Positions 33,974-42,223 of a DNA stretch of 64,000 nt are shown here, piece after piece. The number at the start of each line of letters is the position of its first letter. The first letter of the stretch is position 1. The stretch spans positions 62,001-126,000 of the forward strand of contig NZ_JANCOJ010000004.1 in the NCBI RefSeq assembly GCF_024295625.1, written 5' to 3'. The notes under the pieces are model-generated. The model saw only the letters and a program-made list of their open reading frames with translations. It was not told the DNA's origin and searched no databases. Position numbers and translations under genes: made by a program. Origin of the DNA: Streptococcus sp. CF8_St5-11 (GTDB taxonomy: Bacteria > Bacillota > Bacilli > Lactobacillales > Streptococcaceae).

Positions 33974-34040
33974 ATGTGCCTTAGCAAGCGAAGCGAGCTT
34001 AGGCACATTGATCCCAAAGCGAGAATTGAGCGATGGGATA
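33974..34040 (+). other. Two extra hairpins between T-box terminator and trpE
   Basis: ATGTGCCTTAGC pairs with GCTTAGGCACAT (33974-34007, one mismatch). Then ATCCCA pairs with TGGGAT (34012-34040). Neither has a T tract. They lie in the read-through transcript only and could be processing or stability elements. Confidence 0.5.
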
Positions 34041-34120
34041 CCCTTGATCGCCTTAGCAAGAAAAACATGGGTCGGCTGAATTCATTAGAATAAAAGAGTT
34101 CTAAAAGAGAGGTTTCTGAT

Positions 34121-35479
34121 ATGAAAAAAGTTTTATCTGCTGATGTGTTGAGTCCAATTTTGGCTTATATGCGTTTGGATGCGCCCCAAAAAATGATCTT
34201 GGAGTCGATCCCTCGTGAAAAAGAGAATGCGCGTTTTTCAATTGTAGCCTATCGGCCGGTCAGTGAAGTCAAGTTTGAAAATGGTGTCCTCTATTACAAT
34301 GATCAAATTATCGAAGAGGATCCTTTGGACTTTTTGAATCGCATCACGGTCAAAACGAAAACTTCTGAAGAGCTTCCTTTTAACGGTGGGGCGATTGGAT
34401 TTGTCGGCTATGACTTGATTGGTCTCTATGAGAACATTGGTTCCATTCCTGAAGATACGATCGGCACACCAGATCTTCACTTTTTCTTATATGAAAGCTA
34501 TGTGATTTTTGACCACAAAAAGGAAAAGGTCTATGTGGTGGAAGAGAACCTCTATAGTGGGCGAAGTGAAGCAGAGCAAGCGTCGAGCTTGGAGCAAGTA
34601 TTAGCACAATTGGCAAGACCTGCAAAGGAAGAGTTTCAGGACAAGGACCTGCATGCGCTTCATTTCCACAATCATTTGGAGCAAAAAGAGTTTGAGGAAA
34701 TGGTGGCCTTAGCCCGGGACTATATTCGAAAAGGAGATATGTTCCAATGCGTGCTCAGTCAACGTTTTTCAGCTGATTTTTCAGGAAAACCGCTAGATTA
34801 TTACCGCAATTTGCGCGTGACCAATCCTTCGAATTATCTCTACTTTTATGATTTTGGGGAGTACCAAATTATCGGTGCCAGTCCAGAAAGTCTGGTGTCG
34901 GTCAAGGATCGAGTGGTGACAACCAATCCCATTGCGGGCACACGTCCCAGAGGGATCGATGAAGAGGCTGATCGGCAATTGGCAGCTGATTTGGCAGGGG
35001 ATCCAAAAGAAGTTGCAGAACACCGGATGTTGGTGGATCTAGGGCGAAACGATATTGGTCGTATTGCTCAAAATGGTTCAGTTGAAGTGACCAAATATAT
35101 GGAAGTGGAATTCTTCCGTTATGTCATGCACCTGACGAGTGTAGTCAAGGGTCAATTGCTTCCTGGACTAGCCTCCATTGAGGCTCTGAAGGCGACTCTT
35201 CCAGCTGGGACCGTTTCGGGTGCTCCCAAGATTCGAGCCATGAAGCGAATCTATGAGGCAGAAAAAGAGAAACGCGGGGTCTATGCGGGGGCTATTGGCT
35301 ATCTCTCTGTGACGGGGGATCTCGATTTTGCTATTGCGATTCGAACCATGATCCTTAAAAATAAGAAGGCTTATGTGCAGGCCGGAGCAGGAATCGTTTA
35401 TGATTCGATCGCTGAAAATGAATACCAAGAAACCGTCAATAAGGCAAAATCGATGACAAGGATTGGAGAAGAAGGATGA
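34121..35479 (+). CDS. trpE: Anthranilate synthase component I
   Basis: This 452-residue chorismate-utilising subunit makes anthranilate with the TrpG amidotransferase. The catalytic domain has the conserved [52 protein letters not shown] and [15 protein letters not shown] blocks. It is the first gene of a tightly packed operon and overlaps trpGD by 4 bases. It is controlled by the upstream Trp T-box. Confidence 0.97.
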   Translation: MKKVLSADVLSPILAYMRLDAPQKMILESIPREKENARFSIVAYRPVSEVKFENGVLYYNDQIIEEDPLDFLNRITVKTKTSEELPFNGGAIGFVGYDLIGLYENIGSIPEDTIGTPDLHFFLYESYVIFDHKKEKVYVVEENLYSGRSEAEQASSLEQVLAQLARPAKEEFQDKDLHALHFHNHLEQKEFEEMVALARDYIRKGDMFQCVLSQRFSADFSGKPLDYYRNLRVTNPSNYLYFYDFGEYQIIGASPESLVSVKDRVVTTNPIAGTRPRGIDEEADRQLAADLAGDPKEVAEHRMLVDLGRNDIGRIAQNGSVEVTKYMEVEFFRYVMHLTSVVKGQLLPGLASIEALKATLPAGTVSGAPKIRAMKRIYEAEKEKRGVYAGAIGYLSVTGDLDFAIAIRTMILKNKKAYVQAGAGIVYDSIAENEYQETVNKAKSMTRIGEEG

Positions 35480-37050
35480 TTTTATTAGTCGATAATTACG
35501 ATTCATTTACTTACAATTTAGCACAGTATATCGGAAAATTTGATGAGGTCCAAGTGCTTCGAAATGATGATCCGGATCTGTACCAAGTTGCCCAAGAAGC
35601 AGATGCCTTGGTCTTTTCTCCAGGTCCAGGTTGGCCAAAGGATGCGGGCAAGATGGAGGACATGATCCGAGATTTCGCAGGGGTCAAACCAATCTTGGGG
35701 ATTTGCTTGGGACATCAAGCGATTGCGGAAGTTTTTGGAGGGCGCTTGGGATTGGCGCCACAGGTCATGCATGGCAAACAAAGCCAGATCCAGCTAGAAG
35801 CTCCCTCTCCTCTATACGCGGGTGTCGCAAAAGAAGTCCCAGTCATGCGCTATCATTCGCTGACGATTGAAGCCATGCCAGAGGATTTTGTCATTACCTC
35901 TCGGACGACGGATGATCAAGCGATTATGGGAATTCAACACCGCAGCTTACCGATTTATGGTTTTCAATACCATCCAGAAAGTATCGGGACGCCAGATGGT
36001 ATCAATACCATCGAAAATTTTGTCAAATTAGTCAAGGAGCGGAAGATGAAACAAGTGCTTGCAAAAGTGGCGGAAGGAATGGATCTAACCAGCGCAGAAT
36101 TAGAAGCAGCCATGGAGGAAGTTGTCGCTGGTCGTGCTTCAGAAGCACAGGTGACGGCCCTTCTTCTAGGTCTCAAAATGAAGGGGGAAACGGTTGAAGA
36201 GCGGACGGCTATTGCAAAAGTGATGCAGGCCTATGCGATCGCTATTCCTACAGGAGTTCAAGGAGCAATGGACAATTGTGGAACGGGGGGCGATCGTTCT
36301 TATAGTTTCAATATTTCAACAACAGCTGCCTTTGTTCTCGCTGGTGGTGGTGTCAAGATGGCGAAACACGGGAATCGCTCGATCTCTTCTAATTCCGGTT
36401 CTGCTGATGTCCTAGAAGCTCTAGGGATTAACCTTGATTTGGGTCCAGAAGATTTAGGACGAGTGTTTGAAAAAGCGGGCATTGTCTTTCTATTTGCCAA
36501 AAATCTGCATCCTGGCATGCGCTATATTATGCCAGCTCGCTTGGCGCTAGGAGTTCCAACGGTGATGAATTTGACCGGTCCTCTCATTAATCCGATTCCT
36601 CTAGAAACACAGCTATTGGGAACCAGTCGTCTGGATATGCTGGAAAGTACGGCAGAGATTCTAAAGAATTTGGGTCGGAAACGCGCAGTGGTGGTGAGTG
36701 GCCCACAAGGTTTGGACGAGGCAGGCCTTGATGGAGAAACCCAGCTCGCTATTTTGGAAAATGGACAGGTTACCTTATCCAGCTTTCAACCAGAAGATAT
36801 GGGAATGGAGCGCATCGAAATTGATCAAGTACGTGGTGGAGACGCTAAACGCAATGCAGAAATTTTGCTCAGTGTCTTGAAGAATGAAGCGAGTCCCTTC
36901 TTAGAGGTGACTGTCTTGAATGCTGGCCTTGGTTTTTATGCCAACGGCAAAGTAGATTCTATCAAGGAGGGGATTGCCTTGGCACGTGAAGTGATTGCCA
37001 GTGGGGCCGCCCTTGAGAAATTGAGATTATTACAGGAGTATCAAAAATGA
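35476..37050 (+). CDS. trpGD: Fused anthranilate synthase glutaminase and anthranilate phosphoribosyltransferase (TrpGD)
   Basis: This 524-residue fusion has residues 1-~188 as a class I glutamine amidotransferase (nucleophile Cys77 in [18 protein letters not shown] near 175). From Met191 on is a complete 334-residue TrpD with [18 protein letters not shown] and the [21 protein letters not shown] block. There is no stop between them. AAGGAG at 36034-36039 lies 6 bases before the ATG of Met191, so free TrpD may also be made. In most streptococci I know trpG and trpD are separate genes. The 3' end overlaps trpC by 4 bases. Confidence 0.94.
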   Translation: MILLVDNYDSFTYNLAQYIGKFDEVQVLRNDDPDLYQVAQEADALVFSPGPGWPKDAGKMEDMIRDFAGVKPILGICLGHQAIAEVFGGRLGLAPQVMHGKQSQIQLEAPSPLYAGVAKEVPVMRYHSLTIEAMPEDFVITSRTTDDQAIMGIQHRSLPIYGFQYHPESIGTPDGINTIENFVKLVKERKMKQVLAKVAEGMDLTSAELEAAMEEVVAGRASEAQVTALLLGLKMKGETVEERTAIAKVMQAYAIAIPTGVQGAMDNCGTGGDRSYSFNISTTAAFVLAGGGVKMAKHGNRSISSNSGSADVLEALGINLDLGPEDLGRVFEKAGIVFLFAKNLHPGMRYIMPARLALGVPTVMNLTGPLINPIPLETQLLGTSRLDMLESTAEILKNLGRKRAVVVSGPQGLDEAGLDGETQLAILENGQVTLSSFQPEDMGMERIEIDQVRGGDAKRNAEILLSVLKNEASPFLEVTVLNAGLGFYANGKVDSIKEGIALAREVIASGAALEKLRLLQEYQK

Positions 37051-37814
37051 GTCAAGAATTCTTGCCAAAGATTCTAAAGGAAAAGGCGCGTGAAGTGGCT
37101 GTGATGAAAGAAGAGGAGCTCCAACCTTTGCGCGAGACCTACCGCCTGTATGATTACCTAAAGAGTCATCCAGAAAAGCTTCAGGTCATTGCGGAAGTGA
37201 AAAAGGCCAGCCCGAGTCTGGGAGATATTCATGTTGATGTGGATATCGTCGCGCAGGCTAAGACTTACGAAGAAAATGGGGCCGTGATGATTTCTGTCTT
37301 GACCGATGAAGTGTTTTTCAAGGGCAGTATCGAGTATCTCCGGGAAATATCTAGTCAGGTGCGTATCCCCACCCTCAACAAAGATTTCGTTGTGGATGAA
37401 AAGCAAATAATTCGGGCGCGAAACGCAGGGGCGACCGTGATCTTGTTGATAGTTGCAGCCTTACCAGAGGCTCGTCTGAAGGAGCTCTATGAGTTTGCGA
37501 CCCATCTTGGCCTGGAGGTCTTGGTGGAGACCCATAATCTGACAGAACTAGAGATCGCTCACCGGATTGGGGCTCAGACCATAGGGGTCAATAATCGCAA
37601 CTTGGTGACCTTTGAGACAGATCTTCATACTAGCCTGGAATTGGCGACAAGCTTTGAACAAGAACCGGTTTACATCTCGGAGTCTGCTATTTTCACAGCA
37701 GCAGATGCGCGTATGCTGGCTCCTTATTTTAATGGCATTCTCGTTGGGACAGCCCTCATGAAGGCAGACAATGTGGCTGAAAAAGTAAAGGAGTTGCAGA
37801 TTGACAAAGGTTAA
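37047..37814 (+). CDS. trpC: Indole-3-glycerol phosphate synthase
   Basis: This 255-residue TIM barrel closes the indole ring. Its conserved motifs are [14 protein letters not shown] (catalytic Lys/Ser-Pro-Ser), [44 protein letters not shown] and [14 protein letters not shown]. It overlaps trpGD by 4 bases and trpF by 14. It is a stand-alone TrpC, not fused to TrpF as in enterobacteria. Confidence 0.97.
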   Translation: MSQEFLPKILKEKAREVAVMKEEELQPLRETYRLYDYLKSHPEKLQVIAEVKKASPSLGDIHVDVDIVAQAKTYEENGAVMISVLTDEVFFKGSIEYLREISSQVRIPTLNKDFVVDEKQIIRARNAGATVILLIVAALPEARLKELYEFATHLGLEVLVETHNLTELEIAHRIGAQTIGVNNRNLVTFETDLHTSLELATSFEQEPVYISESAIFTAADARMLAPYFNGILVGTALMKADNVAEKVKELQIDKG

Positions 37815-38388
37815 AATTTGCGGATTGTCCACTCCAGAAGCCGTGCAGACGGCTGTTGAAGCCGGTGCGGACTACATTGGTTTTGTCTTTGCACCAAGCA
37901 AACGGCAAGTCACGTTGGAACAAGCTCGGCAGTTGGCTACAGGGATTCCAAAGGGGGTTCAAAAAGTCGGTGTTTTTGTATCACCACAAAGAGAAGAAGT
38001 GGAGCAAGCTTGCCAAGTTGTGGGCTTGGACCTGATACAAGTGCATGGGCCGATGGATGAAACCATCTTGCAAGAGTTTCCCCAACAAACGATTCGCGCT
38101 GTTCAAGTGGGGAAAGATACAGCTCTTTCTGAGACCAGTGGCGATTATCTGCTCTTTGATGCTCCTGTAGCAGGAAGTGGGCAGACTTTTGACTGGCAAA
38201 AGCTCGAAACCCAAAATTTCACAAAGCCCTTCTTTATTGCAGGAGGCTTGACGGAAGACAATGTAGCAGATGCCATTCGCTTCTTTAATCCTTATGCGGT
38301 GGATGTATCCAGTGGGGTCGAGACAAATGGAAAAAAAGATCAAGAAAAAATAAAACGATTTATAGAAAGGGTCAAGCATGGCATATAA
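37801..38388 (+). CDS. trpF: Phosphoribosylanthranilate isomerase
   Basis: This 195-residue enzyme performs the Amadori isomerisation before TrpC. Motifs are [32 protein letters not shown] (catalytic Cys7), [34 protein letters not shown] and [15 protein letters not shown]. It begins with TTG, with AAGGAG inside trpC 8 bases upstream, and overlaps trpC by 14 bases and trpB by 11. Confidence 0.97.
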   Translation: MTKVKICGLSTPEAVQTAVEAGADYIGFVFAPSKRQVTLEQARQLATGIPKGVQKVGVFVSPQREEVEQACQVVGLDLIQVHGPMDETILQEFPQQTIRAVQVGKDTALSETSGDYLLFDAPVAGSGQTFDWQKLETQNFTKPFFIAGGLTEDNVADAIRFFNPYAVDVSSGVETNGKKDQEKIKRFIERVKHGI

Positions 38389-39583
38389 ACAACCAGATAA
38401 AAACGGATTTTACGGGCGGTTCGGGGGACGATTTGTCCCTGAAACCTTGATGACAGCAGTTTTAGAATTAGAAGAAGCCTACAGAGAAAGTCAAAAAGAT
38501 CCTTCTTTTCAAGCAGAATTGGATCAGCTTCTGAAACAATATGTCGGTCGGGAAACACCGCTCTATTACGCTAAAAATCTTACCAAGTACGTCGGTGGAG
38601 CCAAGATCTTTCTTAAAAGAGAAGACCTCAACCACACAGGGGCTCATAAAATTAATAATGCCCTAGGACAAGTTTTATTGGCACATCGGATGGGCAAAAA
38701 GAAGATCATCGCAGAAACAGGGGCCGGACAGCACGGTGTTGCAACGGCAACGGCAGCTGCTTTATTTGATATGGAATGTACCATCTACATGGGGGAAGAA
38801 GATGTCAAACGCCAAGCCCTCAATGTCTTTCGGATGGAGTTATTGGGCGCCAAGGTTCAATCAGTAACAGATGGGTCACGTGTTCTCAAGGATGCGGTCA
38901 ATGCTGCCCTTAGAGCCTGGGTAGCAAATGTGGAGGATACCCACTATATCATGGGTTCTGCTCTAGGACCTCACCCATTCCCAGAAATTGTCCGTAATTT
39001 TCAAAGTGTCATTGGCCGAGAAGCCAAACGCCAATTTGCAGAGCAAAATGACGGTGCGCTGCCAGATGCCGTCCTAGCCTGTGTAGGAGGCGGATCGAAC
39101 GCTATTGGGCTCTTTTATCCTTTTGTTGAGGATACCTCTGTTGCCATGTATGGGGCAGAGGCTGCTGGGCTTGGAGTGGATACAGACCAGCATGCAGCAA
39201 CCTTGACCAAGGGACGTCCGGGAGTCCTTCACGGTGCCTTGATGGATGTTTTACAGGATGCCCATGGACAGATTTTAGAAGCCTTCTCGATTTCAGCAGG
39301 TCTCGATTATCCAGGAATTGGGCCAGAGCATTCTTATTTCCATGACATCAAGCGGGCAACCTATGTGCCTGTGACAGACCAGGAAGCGCTAGAAGCCTTT
39401 CAATTGCTTTCAAAAGTGGAAGGAATCATTCCGGCCCTGGAATCTAGCCACGCTATCGCCTATGCGGTGAAGTTGGCCAAGGAGATGGGGCCTGAAAAAT
39501 CTATGATCGTTTGCTTGTCAGGTCGTGGGGATAAAGATGTGGTACAAGTCAAAGACCGCCTAGAACAAGAGAGAGGAGAGTAA
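38378..39583 (+). CDS. trpB: Tryptophan synthase beta subunit
   Basis: This 401-residue PLP enzyme joins indole and serine. The PLP lysine lies in [15 protein letters not shown], the [19 protein letters not shown] block binds substrate, and [10 protein letters not shown] binds phosphate. The N-terminus [16 protein letters not shown] is canonical TrpB1. It overlaps trpF by 11 bases, and trpA follows after 1 base, so the alpha and beta subunits should be made in equal amounts. Confidence 0.98.
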   Translation: MAYKQPDKNGFYGRFGGRFVPETLMTAVLELEEAYRESQKDPSFQAELDQLLKQYVGRETPLYYAKNLTKYVGGAKIFLKREDLNHTGAHKINNALGQVLLAHRMGKKKIIAETGAGQHGVATATAAALFDMECTIYMGEEDVKRQALNVFRMELLGAKVQSVTDGSRVLKDAVNAALRAWVANVEDTHYIMGSALGPHPFPEIVRNFQSVIGREAKRQFAEQNDGALPDAVLACVGGGSNAIGLFYPFVEDTSVAMYGAEAAGLGVDTDQHAATLTKGRPGVLHGALMDVLQDAHGQILEAFSISAGLDYPGIGPEHSYFHDIKRATYVPVTDQEALEAFQLLSKVEGIIPALESSHAIAYAVKLAKEMGPEKSMIVCLSGRGDKDVVQVKDRLEQERGE

Positions 39584-39584
39584 G

Positions 39585-40361
39585 ATGGGAAAGACCTTAA
39601 CAGAGCGTTTACAAAAGCTGAAAGACCAGCAGCAAGGGATCTTTGTTCCTTATATCATGGCAGGAGATCATGAAAAAGGCTTGGCAGGTTTGCAGGAAAC
39701 CATCCAATTTTTGGAGGAGCTTGGTGTCTCAGCTATTGAGGTTGGCATTCCTTTTTCAGATCCGGTGGCAGATGGTCCTGTGATTGAAGAGGCGGGACTA
39801 CGAAGTTTAGCCCATGGGACGACGACAGAGGAACTGGTGCAAACGATCCAGCACTTAGAGACAAGTGTTCCTTTGGTCATCATGACCTATTTCAACCCCT
39901 TGTTCCAATATGGGCTCGAAAACTTCTTTAGAGATGTAGAAGGAACAGCGGTTAAGGGAGTGATTATTCCCGATCTTCCTCATGAGCATGCGGATCTGGT
40001 AGAGCCTCTATTAGCGGATAAAGACATCGCCTTGGTGCCACTAGTGAGCCTAACCACAGGAATCGAGCGCCAAAAGAAATTGATCCAAGATGCAGAAGGA
40101 TTTATCTATGCCGTTGCTGTCAATGGAGTGACGGGGAAAGCTGGTAGCTATCGAGATGACTTGGATCACCACTTGGCCCAATTACACGAAATAGCGTCCA
40201 TTCCTGTTTTAACAGGTTTTGGAGTTTCCAGCATGGAGGATGTTCACCGTTTCAACAAGGTCTCGGATGGAGTGATTGTGGGGTCCAAAATCGTTAAGGC
40301 TCTCCACCAAGGAGAGACAGACGCCATTGCTCGTTTTATTTCTCAAGCAGTGAAGGGCTAG
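39585..40361 (+). CDS. trpA: Tryptophan synthase alpha subunit
   Basis: This 258-residue TIM barrel cleaves indoleglycerol phosphate. FVPYIMAGD at the N-terminus, [22 protein letters not shown] (catalytic Glu and Asp), [27 protein letters not shown] and [10 protein letters not shown] are all present. It is the last gene of the trp operon. AGAGGAGAGTAAG in the trpB 3' end is the ribosome site. Two hairpins follow. Confidence 0.98.
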   Translation: MGKTLTERLQKLKDQQQGIFVPYIMAGDHEKGLAGLQETIQFLEELGVSAIEVGIPFSDPVADGPVIEEAGLRSLAHGTTTEELVQTIQHLETSVPLVIMTYFNPLFQYGLENFFRDVEGTAVKGVIIPDLPHEHADLVEPLLADKDIALVPLVSLTTGIERQKKLIQDAEGFIYAVAVNGVTGKAGSYRDDLDHHLAQLHEIASIPVLTGFGVSSMEDVHRFNKVSDGVIVGSKIVKALHQGETDAIARFISQAVKG

Positions 40362-40383
40362 ACGCTTCATTTCATTCATCATC

Positions 40384-40462
40384 AGCTTGATTCTCCTAGA
40401 TCAAGCTCTTTGTCTACTATTTTAAACATTCCCCTCGTTGGTCTTTACAAACGAGGCTTTCT
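40384..40462 (+). terminator. Tandem hairpins ending the trp operon
   Basis: AGCTTGAT pairs with ATCAAGCT (40384-40407), followed by CTTTGTC. CCTCGTT pairs with AACGAGG (40433-40456), followed by CTTTCT. Together they probably terminate the operon. Confidence 0.65.
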
Positions 40463-40502
40463 CGTTACAATAGAGGTAGTAACAAGAAAAGAGGAGAAGA
40501 GA

Positions 40503-41966
40503 ATGATAAGCCTTGAAGAGATTGATCAAGTTGTCCAGTCAGGTCCTTTTGAACCCACCTGGGACTCTCTTAGCCATCAAGTCTGTCCAGATTGGTATCG
40601 AGATGCCAAATTTGGAATGTTTATCCACTGGGGTGTCTACAGTGTACCTGCTTTCGGTTCGGAATGGTATTCGCGAAATATGTATATCCAAGGGAATCCT
40701 TGTTATGACTATCATCGAGAGCATTTTGGAGACCAGGCCGGCTTTGGCTACAAGGATCTCATTCCTCTTTTTACAGCCGATCGCTTTGATCCGGCATCTT
40801 GGCTAGATCTCTTTCAAAAAGCGGGAGCCCAGTATCTTTTTCCAGTTGCGGAGCACCACGATGGTTTTCAGATGTATGCCTCTACTCTCTCGCCTTATAA
40901 TAGTTTAGAAATGGGGCCGAGACGAGATGTCTTAGGAGAGCTGAGGGAGGAAGCAGAAAAACGTGGCCTGCACTTCTGTACGTCCTCTCACCGGGCAGAA
41001 CACCAGTTTTTCTTTTCACATGGCAAGAAATTCACTAGTGACATTCCGAAAGAAGTCCCAAGAGACAGCCTTTATTGGCCGGCGGAGCCAGAACCCAAGG
41101 ATCATTTTGATCTGACTTCCAAGCCTTATCCAAGCAAAGAATTCTTGGAAGATTGGCTTTTGCGAACCTGTGAACTGGTGCGGGACTACCAACCAGAGCT
41201 CCTATATTTTGACTGGTGGATCCAGCATGAGAGTTTCCGTCCCTACTTGATGCGCTTTTTGGCTTATTATTACAATCTAGTAGCACAAGAGGATCGCAAG
41301 GTGGCTGTTTGTTACAAACAGGATGCCCTCCCTTTCGGTTCAGGAATCGTTGAGATGGAGCGGGGAGGATACGGAGAGACGCAAGCCTTTCCGTGGCAAA
41401 TGGATACCGCGATCGCCCGTAATTCTTGGTGCTATACCCAGGATCTAGCCTACAAGACCAGTAAGGAATTGCTACAAAATTTAGTCGATGTTGTGGCCAA
41501 AAATGGCAATCTTCTGCTCAATATTGGACCCAAGGCAGACGGCACGATCCCTGAGCAAGACCAAGACATCCTCACAGAGATCGGGGACTGGCTGGCGGTA
41601 AATGGAGAAGCCATTTATCAGAGTCGGCCTTGGCGGGTGTCATCGGACGGACCGACCGAGGCCCAGGAAGGTTCCTTCTCAGATGGAGAAGCGCCACTCT
41701 ATACCAGCCAAGATTTTCGCTATACCATGCGTGATGGTTTTCTTTATGCCATCCAGCTGGAACCAAGTGGAAGGACGGAAGAGTTGACCTTGTCGTCTCT
41801 CGCCTATGATCTCAAGCAACCGAGAATTCTTCATGCGCGCATTCAAAAGCTAGAGCTCCTTGGAGAAAGCCAGCCCCTTTCTTGGAGCCAAGATGAGACA
41901 GGGCTCCATCTTCAGTTACCAGCTTGTAGGAAAAAACAACCGCGTGTTTTGCGCCTCAGCTTTTAG
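40503..41966 (+). CDS. Alpha-L-fucosidase, GH29 family
   Basis: This 487-residue glycoside hydrolase has motifs RDAKFGMFIHWGVYSVPAFGSEWYSRNMY, FPVAEHHDGFQMYAS, LLYFDWWIQH (putative nucleophile Asp) and NLLLNIGPKADGTI, all typical of GH29. There is no signal peptide, so it acts in the cytoplasm on imported fuco-oligosaccharides. The start at ATG 40503 has GAGGAGAAGAG upstream; an open frame reaches further back but has no ribosome site. It is monocistronic, without sugar transporter genes nearby. Confidence 0.92.
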   Translation: MISLEEIDQVVQSGPFEPTWDSLSHQVCPDWYRDAKFGMFIHWGVYSVPAFGSEWYSRNMYIQGNPCYDYHREHFGDQAGFGYKDLIPLFTADRFDPASWLDLFQKAGAQYLFPVAEHHDGFQMYASTLSPYNSLEMGPRRDVLGELREEAEKRGLHFCTSSHRAEHQFFFSHGKKFTSDIPKEVPRDSLYWPAEPEPKDHFDLTSKPYPSKEFLEDWLLRTCELVRDYQPELLYFDWWIQHESFRPYLMRFLAYYYNLVAQEDRKVAVCYKQDALPFGSGIVEMERGGYGETQAFPWQMDTAIARNSWCYTQDLAYKTSKELLQNLVDVVAKNGNLLLNIGPKADGTIPEQDQDILTEIGDWLAVNGEAIYQSRPWRVSSDGPTEAQEGSFSDGEAPLYTSQDFRYTMRDGFLYAIQLEPSGRTEELTLSSLAYDLKQPRILHARIQKLELLGESQPLSWSQDETGLHLQLPACRKKQPRVLRLSF

Positions 41967-42047
41967 TTTTCTTGAAGCTTTCTATAAGGAATCGTTTAGG
42001 TTTCTCTTGTATACTGTACTCATCCAATAAGAAATGAGGTACAGAAA

Positions 42048-42119
42048 ATGAAAATCTCAGTTAATTATCCAAAACGCTTTAAGAAATTGCCACAACAAGG
42101 TTCTTGTTACGGCGAATAA
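42048..42119 (+). CDS. Tiny cationic peptide gene with GSCYGE C-terminus
   Basis: A 23-codon frame (MKISVNYPKRFKKLPQ..., ending GSCYGE) has its own TATACT box (42010-42015), a GAGGT 7 bases before the ATG, and a strong terminator 40 bases after the stop. Six Lys/Arg residues precede a single cysteine. It could be a peptide signal, a modified-peptide precursor or the coding part of an sRNA. No maturase, protease or transporter gene is adjacent. I do not recognise the family. Confidence 0.5.
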   Translation: MKISVNYPKRFKKLPQQGSCYGE

Positions 42120-42159
42120 ACACTTCTCTTCATTTTTCATAAGAAACTCCTAAAGAAGG

Positions 42160-42185
42160 CTCTACCCGAAAGGGTAGAGTTTTTA
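42160..42185 (+). terminator. Terminator of the tiny peptide unit
   Basis: CTCTACCC pairs with GGGTAGAG around a GAAA tetraloop and is followed by five or six Ts. Confidence 0.9.
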
Positions 42186-42194
42186 TGTACCAGA

Positions 42195-42217
42195 GACCTT
42201 GTGATTCGTGGTATAAT
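42195..42217 (+). promoter_or_regulatory. Extended -10 promoter at polA
   Basis: TGGTATAAT (TATAAT at 42212-42217) is an extended -10 box without a good -35. The start expected 6-7 bases further on coincides with the polA ATG at 42224, implying a leaderless or nearly leaderless message. Confidence 0.6.
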
Positions 42218-42223
42218 AAGCCT

